Part shown: one piece after another, positions 11,950 to 23,357 of the stretch
Layout: the number at the start of each line of letters is the position of its first letter
Numbering within the stretch: position 1 is the stretch's first letter
Assembly (NCBI RefSeq): GCF_900155385.1
Contig: NZ_LT699745.1
Span: 1,316,946-1,380,945 of the forward strand
Direction of reading: 5' to 3'
Source: Vreelandella massiliensis
GTDB lineage: Bacteria > Pseudomonadota > Gammaproteobacteria > Pseudomonadales > Halomonadaceae
Length of the DNA: 64,000 nt
Notes under the pieces: generated by a model
What the model was told of the DNA's origin: nothing
Databases searched by the model: none
Seen by the model: the letters and a program-made list of their open reading frames with translations, nothing else
Translations under genes and position numbers: made by a program

Positions 11950-13167
11950 TTAGTCCGCGTAGCGCTGGAACACTAGGCAGGCGTTGGTGCCGCCAAAACC
12001 GAAGCTGTTGGACAGCACCCGGTTTAGCGTCACGCCGTCGCGGCGCTGGGTGACGATATCAAAGCCATCGGCCTGTTCGTCGAGGTTTTCGACGTTGGCG
12101 GAGGCGGCGACAAAGTCGTTTTGCATCATCAGCAGCGAGTAAATCGCCTCCTGCACGCCGGTGGCCCCCAAGGAGTGGCCGGTGAGCGATTTGGTCGAAC
12201 TCATCGCCGGGGTGGTGTTGCCGAAGACCTCGCGAACGGCTTTGAGCTCGGCCACATCGCCCACGGGGGTCGAGGTACCGTGGGTATTGATGTAGTCGAT
12301 ATCACCGTCGACCGTTGCCATCGCCTGGCGCATGCAGCGCATCGCGCCTTCACCGGAGGGCGCGACCATATCGTGACCGTCCGAGGTGGCGCCGTAACCG
12401 ACCAGTTCGCCGTAAATCTTGGCGCCGCGGGCTTTGGCGTGCTCTAGCTCTTCGAGCACCAGCATGCCGCCACCGCCGGCGATCACAAAGCCATCGCGGG
12501 CCTGATCGTAGGGGCGCGAGGCTTTTTCCGGCGTGTCGTTGTAGTGGGTCGAGAGCGCGCCCATGGCGTCGAAGAGGCAGGAGAGCGTCCAGTGCTCCTC
12601 TTCACCGCCGCCGGCGAACACCACGTCCTGCTTGCCCAGCTGGATCTGCTCCATGGCGTTGCCGATGCAGTGCGCCGACGTCGCGCAGGCGGATGAGATG
12701 GAGTAGTTCACACCCTTGATTTTGAACGGTGTGGCCAAGCACGCCGAAACGGTGCTGCCCATGGTGCGCGTGACGCGGTAGGGGCCCACGCGGCGCAGGC
12801 CTTTTTCGCGCAGCACATCGGCGGCTTCGACCTGGTTGGCGCTTGAGGCACCGCCGGAACCGGCGATCAGGCCCGTGCGCTCGTTGGAGACCTGCTCAGG
12901 GGTTAAGCCCGCATCTTCGATGGCCTGCGCCATGGAGACATAGGCGTAAGCGGCCGCGTCGCCCATAAAGCGCATCAGCTTGCGGTCGATCAGCGCGTTG
13001 AGGTCGATATCCACGCTACCGGCCACATGGCTTCTAAAGCCGCGCTCGGCGTACTCTTCTTTAAAGCGAATGCCGCTGCGCCCCTGTTTGAGCGCCTCTA
13101 GCACCTGTTGCTGGTCGTTGCCCAGGCAAGAGACGATGCCTAGGCCGGTGACTACCACTCGTCGCAT
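11950..13167 (-). CDS. fabB: 3-oxoacyl-ACP synthase I (FabB)
   Basis: FabB is the condensing enzyme that elongates cis-unsaturated acyl-ACP in type II fatty acid synthesis. The 405-aa protein shows the nucleophile region [12 protein letters not shown] (Cys near 163) and the two catalytic histidine motifs [11 protein letters not shown] and [11 protein letters not shown]. It ends with the usual [12 protein letters not shown]. It is 12 nt downstream of fabA on the same strand, forming the fabAB pair of anaerobic unsaturated fatty acid synthesis. Confidence 0.97.
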   Translation of the reverse strand: MRRVVVTGLGIVSCLGNDQQQVLEALKQGRSGIRFKEEYAERGFRSHVAGSVDIDLNALIDRKLMRFMGDAAAYAYVSMAQAIEDAGLTPEQVSNERTGLIAGSGGASSANQVEAADVLREKGLRRVGPYRVTRTMGSTVSACLATPFKIKGVNYSISSACATSAHCIGNAMEQIQLGKQDVVFAGGGEEEHWTLSCLFDAMGALSTHYNDTPEKASRPYDQARDGFVIAGGGGMLVLEELEHAKARGAKIYGELVGYGATSDGHDMVAPSGEGAMRCMRQAMATVDGDIDYINTHGTSTPVGDVAELKAVREVFGNTTPAMSSTKSLTGHSLGATGVQEAIYSLLMMQNDFVAASANVENLDEQADGFDIVTQRRDGVTLNRVLSNSFGFGGTNACLVFQRYAD

Positions 13168-13179
13168 GGGAGCCTCCTG

Positions 13180-13695
13180 TTAAAAATTCGCAGTGGAGGT
13201 AAATAGGCCAACGCGCAAGTCGTTTGCCTGATAAATATCACGGCCGTCGACGGAGACCGTTCCGTCGGCGATACCTAAGATTAAACGTCGCGTAATAATA
13301 CGCTTGATATTAATACGGTAGGTGACTTTTTGCGCGTCGGGCAAAATCTGGCCGGAAAACTTAACGTCGCCACAGCCGAGCGCGCGGCCGCGGCCGGGGT
13401 GGCCGAGCCAGCCAAGGTAGAAGCCGACGAGCTGCCACATGGCGTCTAGGCCCAGGCAGCCGGGCATCACCGGGTCGCCGGGAAAGTGGCAGTCGAAAAA
13501 CCACAGATCGGGGGTAATATCCAGCTCGGCGATCAGTTCGCCCTTGCCGTGCTCGCCGCCATCTTCGGTAATGTGCGTAATGCGATCGAGCATCAACATA
13601 TTGGGAGCCGGAAGCTGGGCGTTTCCGGGGCCGAAAAGCTCGCCGCGCGAGCAGGCCAGCAGTTCTTCGCGATCAAAAGAGTGTTGCTTGGTCAC
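13180..13695 (-). CDS. fabA: 3-hydroxydecanoyl-ACP dehydratase/isomerase (FabA)
   Basis: FabA dehydrates 3-hydroxydecanoyl-ACP and isomerises the double bond, which starts unsaturated fatty acid synthesis. The 171-aa length is standard. The catalytic histidine is in [12 protein letters not shown] and the aspartate in CLGLDAMWQ, typical of FabA rather than FabZ. It is the first gene of a fabA-fabB operon; its promoter should lie in 13696-13776, where I saw no clear FabR or FadR palindrome. Confidence 0.97.
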   Translation of the reverse strand: MTKQHSFDREELLACSRGELFGPGNAQLPAPNMLMLDRITHITEDGGEHGKGELIAELDITPDLWFFDCHFPGDPVMPGCLGLDAMWQLVGFYLGWLGHPGRGRALGCGDVKFSGQILPDAQKVTYRINIKRIITRRLILGIADGTVSVDGRDIYQANDLRVGLFTSTANF

Positions 13696-13776
13696 TGATT
13701 CGTTCCGAGTGTCGAGATGATTGTGGGTGTAGTCTACTTCCCGAAGCGAGCGAATGCACGTAGCGGGGCTTTTTCC

Positions 13777-16700
13777 CTAAGCCTTTCCTTGAGCGGCCCC
13801 GTGGCGGGCGCTCGCGCTGGCGTCTTCCGGTGGATACGCCATGGCGTCTGGCAGGGTGAAGCCTTCCACCCAAGGGAGGATATCGTCGGCGGGCATGGGG
13901 CGGGCGAAAGCGTAGCCCTGGCCGTACTCGCAGCCCAGCGCCAGCAGCGCCCGCGCGTGAGCATAGCTTTCCACGCCCTCGGCGATCACGCGCCGCTGAA
14001 ACGCCTTGGCGAGGCTGAGCACGCCTTTGAGCATGACCAAATCCTCGCTGTTATCGAGCATGTTGAAGACGAAGCTACGGTCGATTTTAAGCTGTCCGAC
14101 GGGTAAGTAGCGCAAGTAAGCCAGCGAGGCGTAACCGGTGCCGAAGTCATCCAGGGCAAAATGCGCGCCAAACGATTGGCAGTGTCGCATGATACCCGCT
14201 ACCTGGTGGATATCGTCCAGGGCGCTGCTCTCGAGCACTTCGATTTCGATATCACCCGCCCCCACGCTTGGGTAGCGCGCAAGCATCTGCCGTAGCCAGT
14301 CGGCAAAGCCGGGGTGCTGAAGATGAATGCCGTCGATATTGATACTCACGGGCAGGTGCACGCCGCGTTTTTCCCAGGCGCAAAACTGCTCTATCGCCGT
14401 GCAAACGACCCACTCCCCCACGGTAATGGCCAGGGTGTGCTGCTGTAGCTCGGGCAAAAATGCCGCGGGGGGCAGCAGGCCTTTGTCGGGATGTTGCCAA
14501 CGAATCAGCGCTTCAACGCCGATCACCTCGCCGCTGTGCATATTGATCTTGGGCTGATAAAAGAGCACGAACTCGTTATCGTCTAGCGCCTGGCGCATAC
14601 GCGCGATGCTTTGGTGATGACCGCGGATGGCGCGCTCGTGGGCGGAATCAAAAATATGGCAGCGATTTTTGCCCAGTTGCTTGGCCTGATACATGGCGTG
14701 GTCGGCATGGCGGATAAACTGATCCGGCTCGATATCGTCACTCGCGTCGTTTGGGTGGCCGGCATAGCACGCCACCCCGATGCTGGCGGATACGTGGAGC
14801 TCGTGTCCGTCGAGCCACAGCGGCTGGTTCACTTGCTGAATGAGCCGATTGATCATGTGCTGCATCGCGTCGTCACTATTCAGGTGGGGCAGCAGAATCA
14901 CAAACTCGTCGCCGGCCAGGCGCGCCACCGTGTTGTTACGATCCACCGAGTCGTGCAGCCGCTCGGCGATCACCTTTAATACCCGGTCGCCCAGCGCATG
15001 GCCATGGGTGTCGTTGATCTCTTTAAAACCGTCAAGATCGAGATAGGCGAGCACCACGCGGTGACCGTGTCGGCGTGCGTTCGCCATGGCATGGGTTAAG
15101 TGCAGGGTTAAACGTTCGCGATTAGGCAGGCCCGTCAAGCGGTCAAAATAGGCCAGGTATTCGAGCCGGCTTTCGTACTCTTTTTGGCTGGAAATATCGG
15201 TGAATACCACCACAAAGTGGGCGCTGCGATCGGCGCTGTTATCGACCCGGGAGATGGTCACCAGCGTCGGGAAGCGTTCGCCACTCTTGCGCGTTTGCGT
15301 CACTTCACCCTGCCAGACATCCTGCCCGCCGCTTAAGTGATCGAGCAGCCTTGCGTGAGTACTCACCACCTCTTCGGCGCCTAGCCCGGTAATGCGTGTA
15401 AACGCCGCGTTGACATTCAAAATCATGCCCGCGCTATCGGTGAGCAGGATGGCGTCGTGAGCGTTGTGGAAAACGCTGGCGGCCAGACGCAGGTCCGCCT
15501 CGGCGTGGCGCTCGGCGCTGATATCGATACGGGTGCCGGAGGCTTTCAAGGCTTGGCCCTGGGCATTGCGGCTGGTGACCTTGCCGCGATCGAGTACCCA
15601 CAGCCAGCGGCCATCGCGATGGCGCAGGCGAAACTCGCAGGAGTAGCTGGGCGTTTGCCCGCAGATATGCGCGTTTAAGGCGTGTTCCGCCTCGGTAAGG
15701 TCGTCGGGATGTACCCATTGGCGCCACTGCGAGAGGCTGCAAGTGGTCAGTTCGTTAGGCGCGTAGCCCAGCATCTCGGCCCAGCAGTCGTTGACGGCAA
15801 GCTCTCCGCTGGCGACATCCAATTCCCAGGTGGCCGTACGGGTGGCGTGCAGAATGTCCGTTAAGCGTGCCTGATTGTGGCGCAGCTCGCGGGTTTTGCG
15901 CCGCACCAGCTGGCGCAGCCGCAGGTTCCAGGCGATCACCCAGAGCGCGGCGATGATCACAATCAAGGCGTGGGGCCAGTAGTCACGCCAGTTGATGCGC
16001 GCCGAAGGCAGTATCTGGCCTAGCCACTTTTCGTTAAGCCGGTTCAGCGTGCCTTGGGCGCGGGCCTGATCGATGCCCTTGTTGAGAATACTCTGAAGCG
16101 GTTGATTGCCTTCGACGACCGCCATGGCGTTTAAACCGGTATAGAGCGGCTCGCCGACCCGTTTCATCTCATCGTTGAGCCCTTCGCGGTAAAGGTGGTA
16201 GAGCACGATTTGCTCGTCGCCGATCATGGCATCGGCGTCGCCATTGATCACCGCTTGGGCGGCCTCGGCAAAGTTGCGGGTGGCGACGAGCTCGACATCA
16301 ATGTCGCTCTCTGCCAGGTACTCTTCGGCGTAATCATCGCGCTGCGTGGCCACTCGGCGGCCATCAAGGTCGGAAAGCCGGGCGATATCGGGGCGGTCGG
16401 CACGGACAAAAATGGCCGCCGGTACTTCGAAAATGGTTTGGGTGAAATCAAAGGTTTGATCGCGGCTTTCGCTGTAGAAAAAGCTGGTAAGCACGTCGGC
16501 ATTGCCGTTTTGCACCTGCGCCTGAGCGGCGCTGAAGTCGGTGTGGGAAAACTGGGCGTGAAAGCCGGCTTCGGTGGCGATCCAGTGGGCCAGCTCCACC
16601 ATCATGCCTTGCCGCTCGCCCTGGTCATCGACGAACTCGAACGGCGGATAAGCGCGCTGGCTGACAAACACGATCGGCTCGTTGGCCTCCAGGTAGGCTT

Positions 16701-16827
16701 TTTCGGCGTAGCTTAGCTGAAGGCCGGGCTCAGCGGCGTAAGCCGGCACGGCGGTAAGCAAGATAAACCCGGCCGCAAGCCGGCGCAGGCAAAACGATTT
16801 GGTGGTGCAACCTTTGCGTCCTGCCAC
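13777..16827 (-). CDS. Membrane sensor with periplasmic SBP-like domain, two PAS, GGDEF and EAL domains
   Basis: The 1016-aa protein has a signal sequence (residues 1-32), a periplasmic bacterial extracellular solute-binding family 3-like domain (about 45-270), one membrane helix (about 287-304), two PAS domains (about 320-440 and 450-550), GGDEF (about 555-735) and EAL (about 745-995). The A-site motif reads AGDEF rather than GGDEF. The EAL domain keeps GVEALIRW, DDFGTGY, KIDRSF and AEGVES, so phosphodiesterase activity is plausible. It probably turns amino-acid-like ligand binding into c-di-GMP changes. The start is GTG 16827, with AGGGAG upstream. Confidence 0.9.
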   Translation of the reverse strand: MAGRKGCTTKSFCLRRLAAGFILLTAVPAYAAEPGLQLSYAEKAYLEANEPIVFVSQRAYPPFEFVDDQGERQGMMVELAHWIATEAGFHAQFSHTDFSAAQAQVQNGNADVLTSFFYSESRDQTFDFTQTIFEVPAAIFVRADRPDIARLSDLDGRRVATQRDDYAEEYLAESDIDVELVATRNFAEAAQAVINGDADAMIGDEQIVLYHLYREGLNDEMKRVGEPLYTGLNAMAVVEGNQPLQSILNKGIDQARAQGTLNRLNEKWLGQILPSARINWRDYWPHALIVIIAALWVIAWNLRLRQLVRRKTRELRHNQARLTDILHATRTATWELDVASGELAVNDCWAEMLGYAPNELTTCSLSQWRQWVHPDDLTEAEHALNAHICGQTPSYSCEFRLRHRDGRWLWVLDRGKVTSRNAQGQALKASGTRIDISAERHAEADLRLAASVFHNAHDAILLTDSAGMILNVNAAFTRITGLGAEEVVSTHARLLDHLSGGQDVWQGEVTQTRKSGERFPTLVTISRVDNSADRSAHFVVVFTDISSQKEYESRLEYLAYFDRLTGLPNRERLTLHLTHAMANARRHGHRVVLAYLDLDGFKEINDTHGHALGDRVLKVIAERLHDSVDRNNTVARLAGDEFVILLPHLNSDDAMQHMINRLIQQVNQPLWLDGHELHVSASIGVACYAGHPNDASDDIEPDQFIRHADHAMYQAKQLGKNRCHIFDSAHERAIRGHHQSIARMRQALDDNEFVLFYQPKINMHSGEVIGVEALIRWQHPDKGLLPPAAFLPELQQHTLAITVGEWVVCTAIEQFCAWEKRGVHLPVSINIDGIHLQHPGFADWLRQMLARYPSVGAGDIEIEVLESSALDDIHQVAGIMRHCQSFGAHFALDDFGTGYASLAYLRYLPVGQLKIDRSFVFNMLDNSEDLVMLKGVLSLAKAFQRRVIAEGVESYAHARALLALGCEYGQGYAFARPMPADDILPWVEGFTLPDAMAYPPEDASASARHGAAQGKA

Positions 16828-17030
16828 GCGAAAGCTCCCTTTGACGGTGATGCTCGTGAAAACGGTGTCGCCTTTTCGAGGCGCTGGCGTGTCAGCACCC
16901 GCTAAATTGTCGACACTTGTTAGACTCGCGTAACTTTGCGTGTCCGTCTAGTGCCCAAGTCAACTTTTTGGCTACGCCTTTCGGTGCGTTTCGCCCTCTT
17001 ATGCATTGCGTTGCGCAAGTTTGCACTGTA

Positions 17031-17059
17031 TTGCGCAAGGGGCGTGCTTGCCCTAGACT
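17031..17059 (+). promoter_or_regulatory. Putative thiC promoter with repeated TTGCGCAAG
   Basis: TTGCGC (17031-17036) and TAGACT (17054-17059) are spaced 17 bp and lie just before the TPP aptamer. The palindromic TTGCGCAAG occurs twice, at 17011-17019 and 17031-17039, exactly 20 bp apart, so it might also bind a regulator. Assignment by pattern only. Confidence 0.4.
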
Positions 17060-17070
17060 CGTCGAACTCG

Positions 17071-19152
<2,082 letters not shown>

Positions 19153-19176
19153 TGGTATAAAGCGCTGTAGCGGCGC

Positions 19177-20061
19177 TTAAGCGTTATACACCGCGCGCCC
19201 AAGCTCCCGGATGTCGTAGCCGCCCAGTGCCGCCGCGCGCTGGGCGAAGCGCTCGCTGCGGGCGAAGTCGAGTAGGCGCTGCAGCGGTGGCTCAAAGTAG
19301 TGGCGCCGACGCATCGCGAGGTCGAAAGACTCTTGCTGCAGCGGGATAAACGCAAGCCCCTGACGGCGCGCGGCGGCCTCAATCCCCACGCCCGCATCGG
19401 CCTCGCCTTCGCGAATGGCAAGCGCCAGATCGTCTTCGCTAAGCGACGGGTTTTGCGCCCAGGTCAGCGCGCTGGCGTCTACACGGTGGTAGGCGAGCAG
19501 GCTCTGGAGTAAGTGGCTGGCGCCGGCGTCCGGCTGGCGATGCGCGAGGCGAATGCCCGGGCGGGCGATATCGGCAAACGCCGCGAGGCGGTGCGGGTTA
19601 TCCGCGGCCAAGAGTAGCCCCTGTTGGCGCTTGGCCCAGCGAATCAGCACCAAGTCGCGCATCCCGTTAAGCCCCAGTTCGCCGGGGTCGTTGTAGCGCT
19701 GTCGCTCGGCGTGCCAGATGTGCATGCCCGCGACCATCGCCTTGCCCGCGAGCAGCCGTTGGACCCCATCGCCGCTGCCTTGGCAGAGAAGCGCCAAGTC
19801 GGCGCCGCTCTCCTTGATCGCCCACTCCAGCAGCGGGTCCTGGCTTCCCGCGAGCACCGGTGGCGCTGGGGCGCTGGCGGCGTCATCGCCCTCCATGTGG
19901 CTCATCAGCCAGAGATCAATGCGCTGACGGGGGAAGAGTAGCTTTCCCGTCACCCGCACGCAGGGGATCACCCCCTGACTCACCAGATCGTAAACCTTGC
20001 GCTCTTTCAAGCGCAGGTAGTCGGCGACCTCGGCCGTGGTGAGGTAAGCGGGCAGCGGCAT
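19177..20061 (-). CDS. HTH regulator with excisionase-type DNA-binding and PBP-like ligand domain
   Basis: The 294-aa protein begins with a MerR/excisionase-like helix-turn-helix (LTTAEVADYLRLKERKVYDL, residues 7-26), followed from about residue 75 by a domain resembling a periplasmic binding protein (LGLNGMRDLVLIRWAKRQQG, and ALAIREGEADAGVGIE). Proteins of this build often sit beside molybdate or tungstate transporters. It is divergent from tupBCA across a 176-nt gap holding an inverted repeat. I infer an oxyanion-responsive repressor or activator of tupBCA; the ligand is not proven. Confidence 0.82.
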   Translation of the reverse strand: MPLPAYLTTAEVADYLRLKERKVYDLVSQGVIPCVRVTGKLLFPRQRIDLWLMSHMEGDDAASAPAPPVLAGSQDPLLEWAIKESGADLALLCQGSGDGVQRLLAGKAMVAGMHIWHAERQRYNDPGELGLNGMRDLVLIRWAKRQQGLLLAADNPHRLAAFADIARPGIRLAHRQPDAGASHLLQSLLAYHRVDASALTWAQNPSLSEDDLALAIREGEADAGVGIEAAARRQGLAFIPLQQESFDLAMRRRHYFEPPLQRLLDFARSERFAQRAAALGGYDIRELGRAVYNA

Positions 20062-20123
20062 GGGTGGCTCCTTAATCGTTCGAAGGCGAGATCGCGCAAA
20101 GACTCAGTATGCCGTAATCCTGT

Positions 20124-20149
20124 CTATGGCTGCACTTTTTTCACCATAG
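20124..20149. promoter_or_regulatory. Candidate operator between the regulator and tupBCA
   Basis: Inverted repeat CTATGG-N14-CCATAG in the divergent promoter region. Arm length and spacing suit a dimeric HTH regulator. No other genes are nearby; assignment is inferred from symmetry and location. Confidence 0.45.
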
Positions 20150-20237
20150 GATGAAAACAGCCAAATAAAAGCACACGATGCAAAGAGTAAAGCGCCAATG
20201 TCTAGGAGCGCGTCGTCGCAAACTTGGGAAAACGCTT

Positions 20238-20936
20238 GTGGAAAACAACGCCTTTTATGTGGCGCTATCGCTGCTGCTGAACTTGGATGCCACGCTGTTT
20301 CAGATTGTGGCGCTATCGCTTAAGGTCTCGCTGTTGGCGGTGCTGGTCGCGGCGCTATTGGGGTTTCCGCTCGGGGCGGCGGTGGCGCTGTGGCGCTTTC
20401 CTGGGCGCAGCGCGGTGGTGGTCGCGCTCAATGCGCTGATGGGGTTGCCGCCGGTAGTGGCGGGGCTTTCGGTGTATCTGCTGCTCTCTCGCGCCGGGCC
20501 GCTGGGCGAGTTCGGCCTGCTCTTTACGCCCACCGCCATGGTGATTGCCCAGGTGGTGCTGGTGCTGCCGATTCTGGCCGCGCTGTCACGGCAAAAGGTG
20601 GAGGAGCTTCTGGGCGAGTACCGCGAGCAGTTTGTCTCGCTGGGAATGTCGAAGGCCCGCATGATGCCCACGCTGTTATGGGATGCCCGTTTCGCGCTGT
20701 TGACCGTGCTTTTAGCGGGCTTTGGCCGCGCCAGCGCCGAGGTGGGCGCGGTGATGATGGTGGGCGGCAACATCGACGGGGTAACCCGCGTCATGACCAC
20801 GGCGATTGTGTTGGAGACCAGCAAGGGCGACCTGCCTCTCGCGCTGGGGCTTGGCATCGTGTTGCTGACGCTGGTGATGCTGATTAACGCCGGCGCCTAC
20901 GTCATTGGCGAGATGGCGAGGAGGCGGATGGGATGA
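20238..20936 (+). CDS. tupB: Tungstate ABC transporter permease TupB
   Basis: This is the membrane subunit for uptake of tungstate. The protein (232 aa from GTG 20238, 252 aa from ATG 20178) has about five hydrophobic helices and the permease loop SLGMSKARMMPTLLWDARFA, related to the EAA motif. The PPVVAGLSVYLLLS and GAVMMVGGNIDGVTRVMTTA blocks are typical of TupB. I prefer the GTG because the extra N-terminus is highly basic and lacks a clear ribosome site; GGGAAAA lies upstream of the GTG. Its stop overlaps tupC by 4 nt. Confidence 0.85.
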   Translation: MENNAFYVALSLLLNLDATLFQIVALSLKVSLLAVLVAALLGFPLGAAVALWRFPGRSAVVVALNALMGLPPVVAGLSVYLLLSRAGPLGEFGLLFTPTAMVIAQVVLVLPILAALSRQKVEELLGEYREQFVSLGMSKARMMPTLLWDARFALLTVLLAGFGRASAEVGAVMMVGGNIDGVTRVMTTAIVLETSKGDLPLALGLGIVLLTLVMLINAGAYVIGEMARRRMG

Positions 20937-21673
20937 CGTCGTTTAATGCCTCTCTCTCCGACGTGTCCGCACGCCCAACGCCTTCGGCGCTAGCGTTTGA
21001 CGGCGTCACCTTTCACCACCAGGGCAAAACACTGCTCGGGCCGTGCGCGTTTACCTTAGCCGACCCCGGCCCGACGCTGGTGATGGGGCCTAACGGCGCA
21101 GGCAAAAGTTTACTGCTGCGCTTGGCGCATGGCTTGCTAACGCCGACACAGGGGCAGGTCCGCTGGGGCGAGCGGGTACCGCGCCAAGCGATGGTTTTTC
21201 AGCAGCCGGTGCTGTTGCGACGTTCGGCGCTAGCCAATCTCACCCACGCCTTGGCGGTGAACAAAACCCCGCGTAAGGCGCGCAAGCCACTCGCGCTTGG
21301 TGCCTTGGCGCGCTTTGGTTTAAGCGCCTGCGCGGAGACCCCCGCGCGGGTACTTTCCGGCGGTGAGCAGCAGCGTTTGGCGCTGGCGCGGGCCTGGGTG
21401 CTCACGCCTGAGGTGCTGTTTCTGGACGAGCCCACCTCGGCGCTCGACCCGGCGGCCATTAAAGCGGTGGAGGAGGCGGTACGTGAATTCCAGCGCCAGG
21501 GCACGCGTATCGTGATGACCAGCCATGACGTGCACCAGGCGCGCCGTTTGGCCGGCGACGTGCTGTTTTTAGCCGGCGGCCAAGTGTGCGAGCACACCCC
21601 CGCTGACGCTTTTTTTACCGCGCCCGCCTCAAAGCAGGCGCGGGCCTATCTGGCCGGAGAGTTAGTCGAGTAA
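20933..21673 (+). CDS. tupC: Tungstate ABC transporter ATP-binding protein TupC
   Basis: This is the ATPase of the tungstate importer. The 246-aa protein shows Walker A GPNGAGKSL, signature LSGGEQQRLALARA and Walker B VLFLDEPTSALDP, followed by the H-loop TSHDVHQA. The start ATG overlaps the tupB stop (ATGA), so the genes are translationally coupled. A 77-nt gap to tupA includes a separate ribosome site for the binding protein. Confidence 0.9.
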   Translation: MTSFNASLSDVSARPTPSALAFDGVTFHHQGKTLLGPCAFTLADPGPTLVMGPNGAGKSLLLRLAHGLLTPTQGQVRWGERVPRQAMVFQQPVLLRRSALANLTHALAVNKTPRKARKPLALGALARFGLSACAETPARVLSGGEQQRLALARAWVLTPEVLFLDEPTSALDPAAIKAVEEAVREFQRQGTRIVMTSHDVHQARRLAGDVLFLAGGQVCEHTPADAFFTAPASKQARAYLAGELVE

Positions 21674-21750
21674 CGACGCCTTCGACCTGGATGCTGTAGC
21701 GACCGTTGTAACGACCCTGCACGTTATTGTCTGACACAGGAGAACGACCC

Positions 21751-22557
21751 ATGAAAACAACGCTAACCTTTGCCCTTGTGGGCGTGATGAGTGCCGGCTG
21801 GGCCGTACAGGCGCAGGCAGAGGCGTACATTACCTTGGCCTCGACCACCTCGACGGAGAACTCGGGACTGTTTGATGCCATTTTGCCGCAATTCGAGGAC
21901 GCGACCGATATCGAGGTGCGCGTGGTGGCCGTGGGCACCGGGCAGGCGTTTGAGATTGCCCGCCGCGGCGATGCCGATAGCCTGTTGGTACACGATACCG
22001 CCGGCGAAAAGCGGTTTGTCGAAAACGGCTACGCTAGCGAGCGCGCCGACGTCATGTATAACGACTTCGTGCTGATTGGCCCGGAAAGTGACCCGGCGGG
22101 CATCGCCGATGCGCAGAGCGCCGCCGAGGCGTTGGCGGATATCGCCGAGGCCGAGGCGCCCTTTGCCTCGCGCGGCGATGACAGCGGCACCAATCGCGCC
22201 GAGCTGCGCCTGTGGGAGAGCGCCGGTGTGGAACCAGGTGGCGACTGGTACCGCGAGCTGGGCAGCGGCATGGGGCCGACGCTCAATACGGCCGCCGCCA
22301 TGGACGCCTACGTAATGGCCGATCGCGCTACGTGGGTAGCCTTTGAGAATCCGCAAAACTTGACGCTGCTATTTGAAGGCGATGAGGTGCTGTTCAATCA
22401 GTACGGCAGCCTGCTGCTATCCGAAGAGCGCCATCCGCACTTAAAGCATGACCTCGCCGAGCAGTGGCACGAGTGGCTGTTATCAGACGAGGGCCAGCAG
22501 GCGATCGCGGACTTTGAGGTCGACGGCCAACAGCTGTTTTTCCCTAACGCAAAGTAA
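21751..22557 (+). CDS. tupA: Tungstate-binding periplasmic protein TupA
   Basis: This high-affinity oxyanion-binding protein delivers tungstate to TupBC. It has a signal peptide (MKTTLTFALVGVMSAGWAVQ to AQAEA) and begins its mature part with YITLASTTSTENSGL, the TTST-x-SGL block typical of TupA and shared with the tungstate subfamily rather than ModA. SRGDDSGTNRAE is a second ligand-site block. The start is ATG 21751 because AGGAGA precedes it; an in-frame ATG 24 nt earlier would spoil the signal peptide. It is last in tupBCA. Confidence 0.92.
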   Translation: MKTTLTFALVGVMSAGWAVQAQAEAYITLASTTSTENSGLFDAILPQFEDATDIEVRVVAVGTGQAFEIARRGDADSLLVHDTAGEKRFVENGYASERADVMYNDFVLIGPESDPAGIADAQSAAEALADIAEAEAPFASRGDDSGTNRAELRLWESAGVEPGGDWYRELGSGMGPTLNTAAAMDAYVMADRATWVAFENPQNLTLLFEGDEVLFNQYGSLLLSEERHPHLKHDLAEQWHEWLLSDEGQQAIADFEVDGQQLFFPNAK

Positions 22558-22567
22558 GGCGCCCGGG

Positions 22568-22620
22568 TGAGCGGTCATGGTTGTAATATGACCGCTCAGC
22601 ACCCATGTTATATAGGTGCT
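22568..22620. repeat. Two adjacent inverted repeats between tupA and the peroxiredoxin gene
   Basis: An 11-bp perfect repeat TGAGCGGTCAT / ATGACCGCTCA (22568-22598) is followed by AGCACC / GGTGCT (22598-22620). No T run follows the first stem. It could end tupA transcription or be a regulatory site for the peroxiredoxin gene. Confidence 0.6.
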
Positions 22621-22645
22621 ATTCACCCTCTAAAAGGAGCCGACA

Positions 22646-23299
22646 ATGTCACTACGGATTAACGAAGTTGTACCGGATTTTGAAGCCGATACCAGCCAAG
22701 GCAAGATTCGCTTTCACGAGTGGATCGGCGATAGCTGGGCGATTCTGTTCTCACACCCGAAGGACTTCACGCCGGTATGCACCACCGAGTTTGGTGCCGT
22801 GGCGACACTCGATGAAGAGTGGAAAAAGCGCGGTACCAAGGTGATCGGCGTGTCGGTTGACGGCGTGGAGGAGCACAAGCGCTGGATCAACGACATCGAA
22901 ACCTACTGCGGCAACGATGTGCATTTTCCCATCATCGCCGATGAAGACCTGCAAGTTTCCAAGCTCTTCAACATGCTCCCGGCGGAAGCCTACCTGCCGG
23001 ACGGCCGCACGCCCGCCGATAGTGCCACGGTGCGCTCGGTATTTATCATTGGACCGGATAAGCAGCTCAAGCTCTCCATGACCTATCCGATGACGGTCGG
23101 CCGTAACTTCGCCGAGGTACTGCGCGCCCTGGATGCGCTGCAGACCACCACGCAGCACGGCATCGCCACACCGGCCGACTGGACCGTTGGGCAGGACGTC
23201 ATCATTCCGCCAAGCGTCTCCGATGAAGACGCGAAAGCTAAATACGGTGATTTTGAGGCGGTCTTTACTTACTTGCGCAGAACCAAACTGCCCAAGTAA
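22646..23299 (+). CDS. 1-Cys peroxiredoxin (Prx6 type)
   Basis: This enzyme reduces hydrogen peroxide and organic hydroperoxides. The 217-aa protein has the peroxidatic cysteine in FTPVCTTEF (about residue 47), the arginine region YPMTVGRNFAEVLRALDALQ and the extended C-terminal domain of Prx6/AhpC-TSA proteins. The start is fixed by AAAGGAG six bases upstream. It is monocistronic, between the tupA intergenic repeats and a strong terminator. A second peroxiredoxin of the same class is encoded at 26210-26860. Confidence 0.93.
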   Translation: MSLRINEVVPDFEADTSQGKIRFHEWIGDSWAILFSHPKDFTPVCTTEFGAVATLDEEWKKRGTKVIGVSVDGVEEHKRWINDIETYCGNDVHFPIIADEDLQVSKLFNMLPAEAYLPDGRTPADSATVRSVFIIGPDKQLKLSMTYPMTVGRNFAEVLRALDALQTTTQHGIATPADWTVGQDVIIPPSVSDEDAKAKYGDFEAVFTYLRRTKLPK

Positions 23300-23327
23300 G
23301 CAAAACGACAGCGCACTAGGTCAACGA

Positions 23328-23357
23328 AGCCACCCTCGGCACGGGGTGGCTTTTTTT
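23328..23357 (+). terminator. Intrinsic terminator after the peroxiredoxin gene
   Basis: Stem AGCCACCC / GGGTGGCT with an 8-nt loop followed by seven T residues. The T run abuts the stop codon of the convergent small gene. Confidence 0.9.

Noticed and set aside
19155..19192. Terminator between thiC and the regulator
   Set aside because: The hairpin GTATAA / TTATAC is imperfect inside and lacks a T run.
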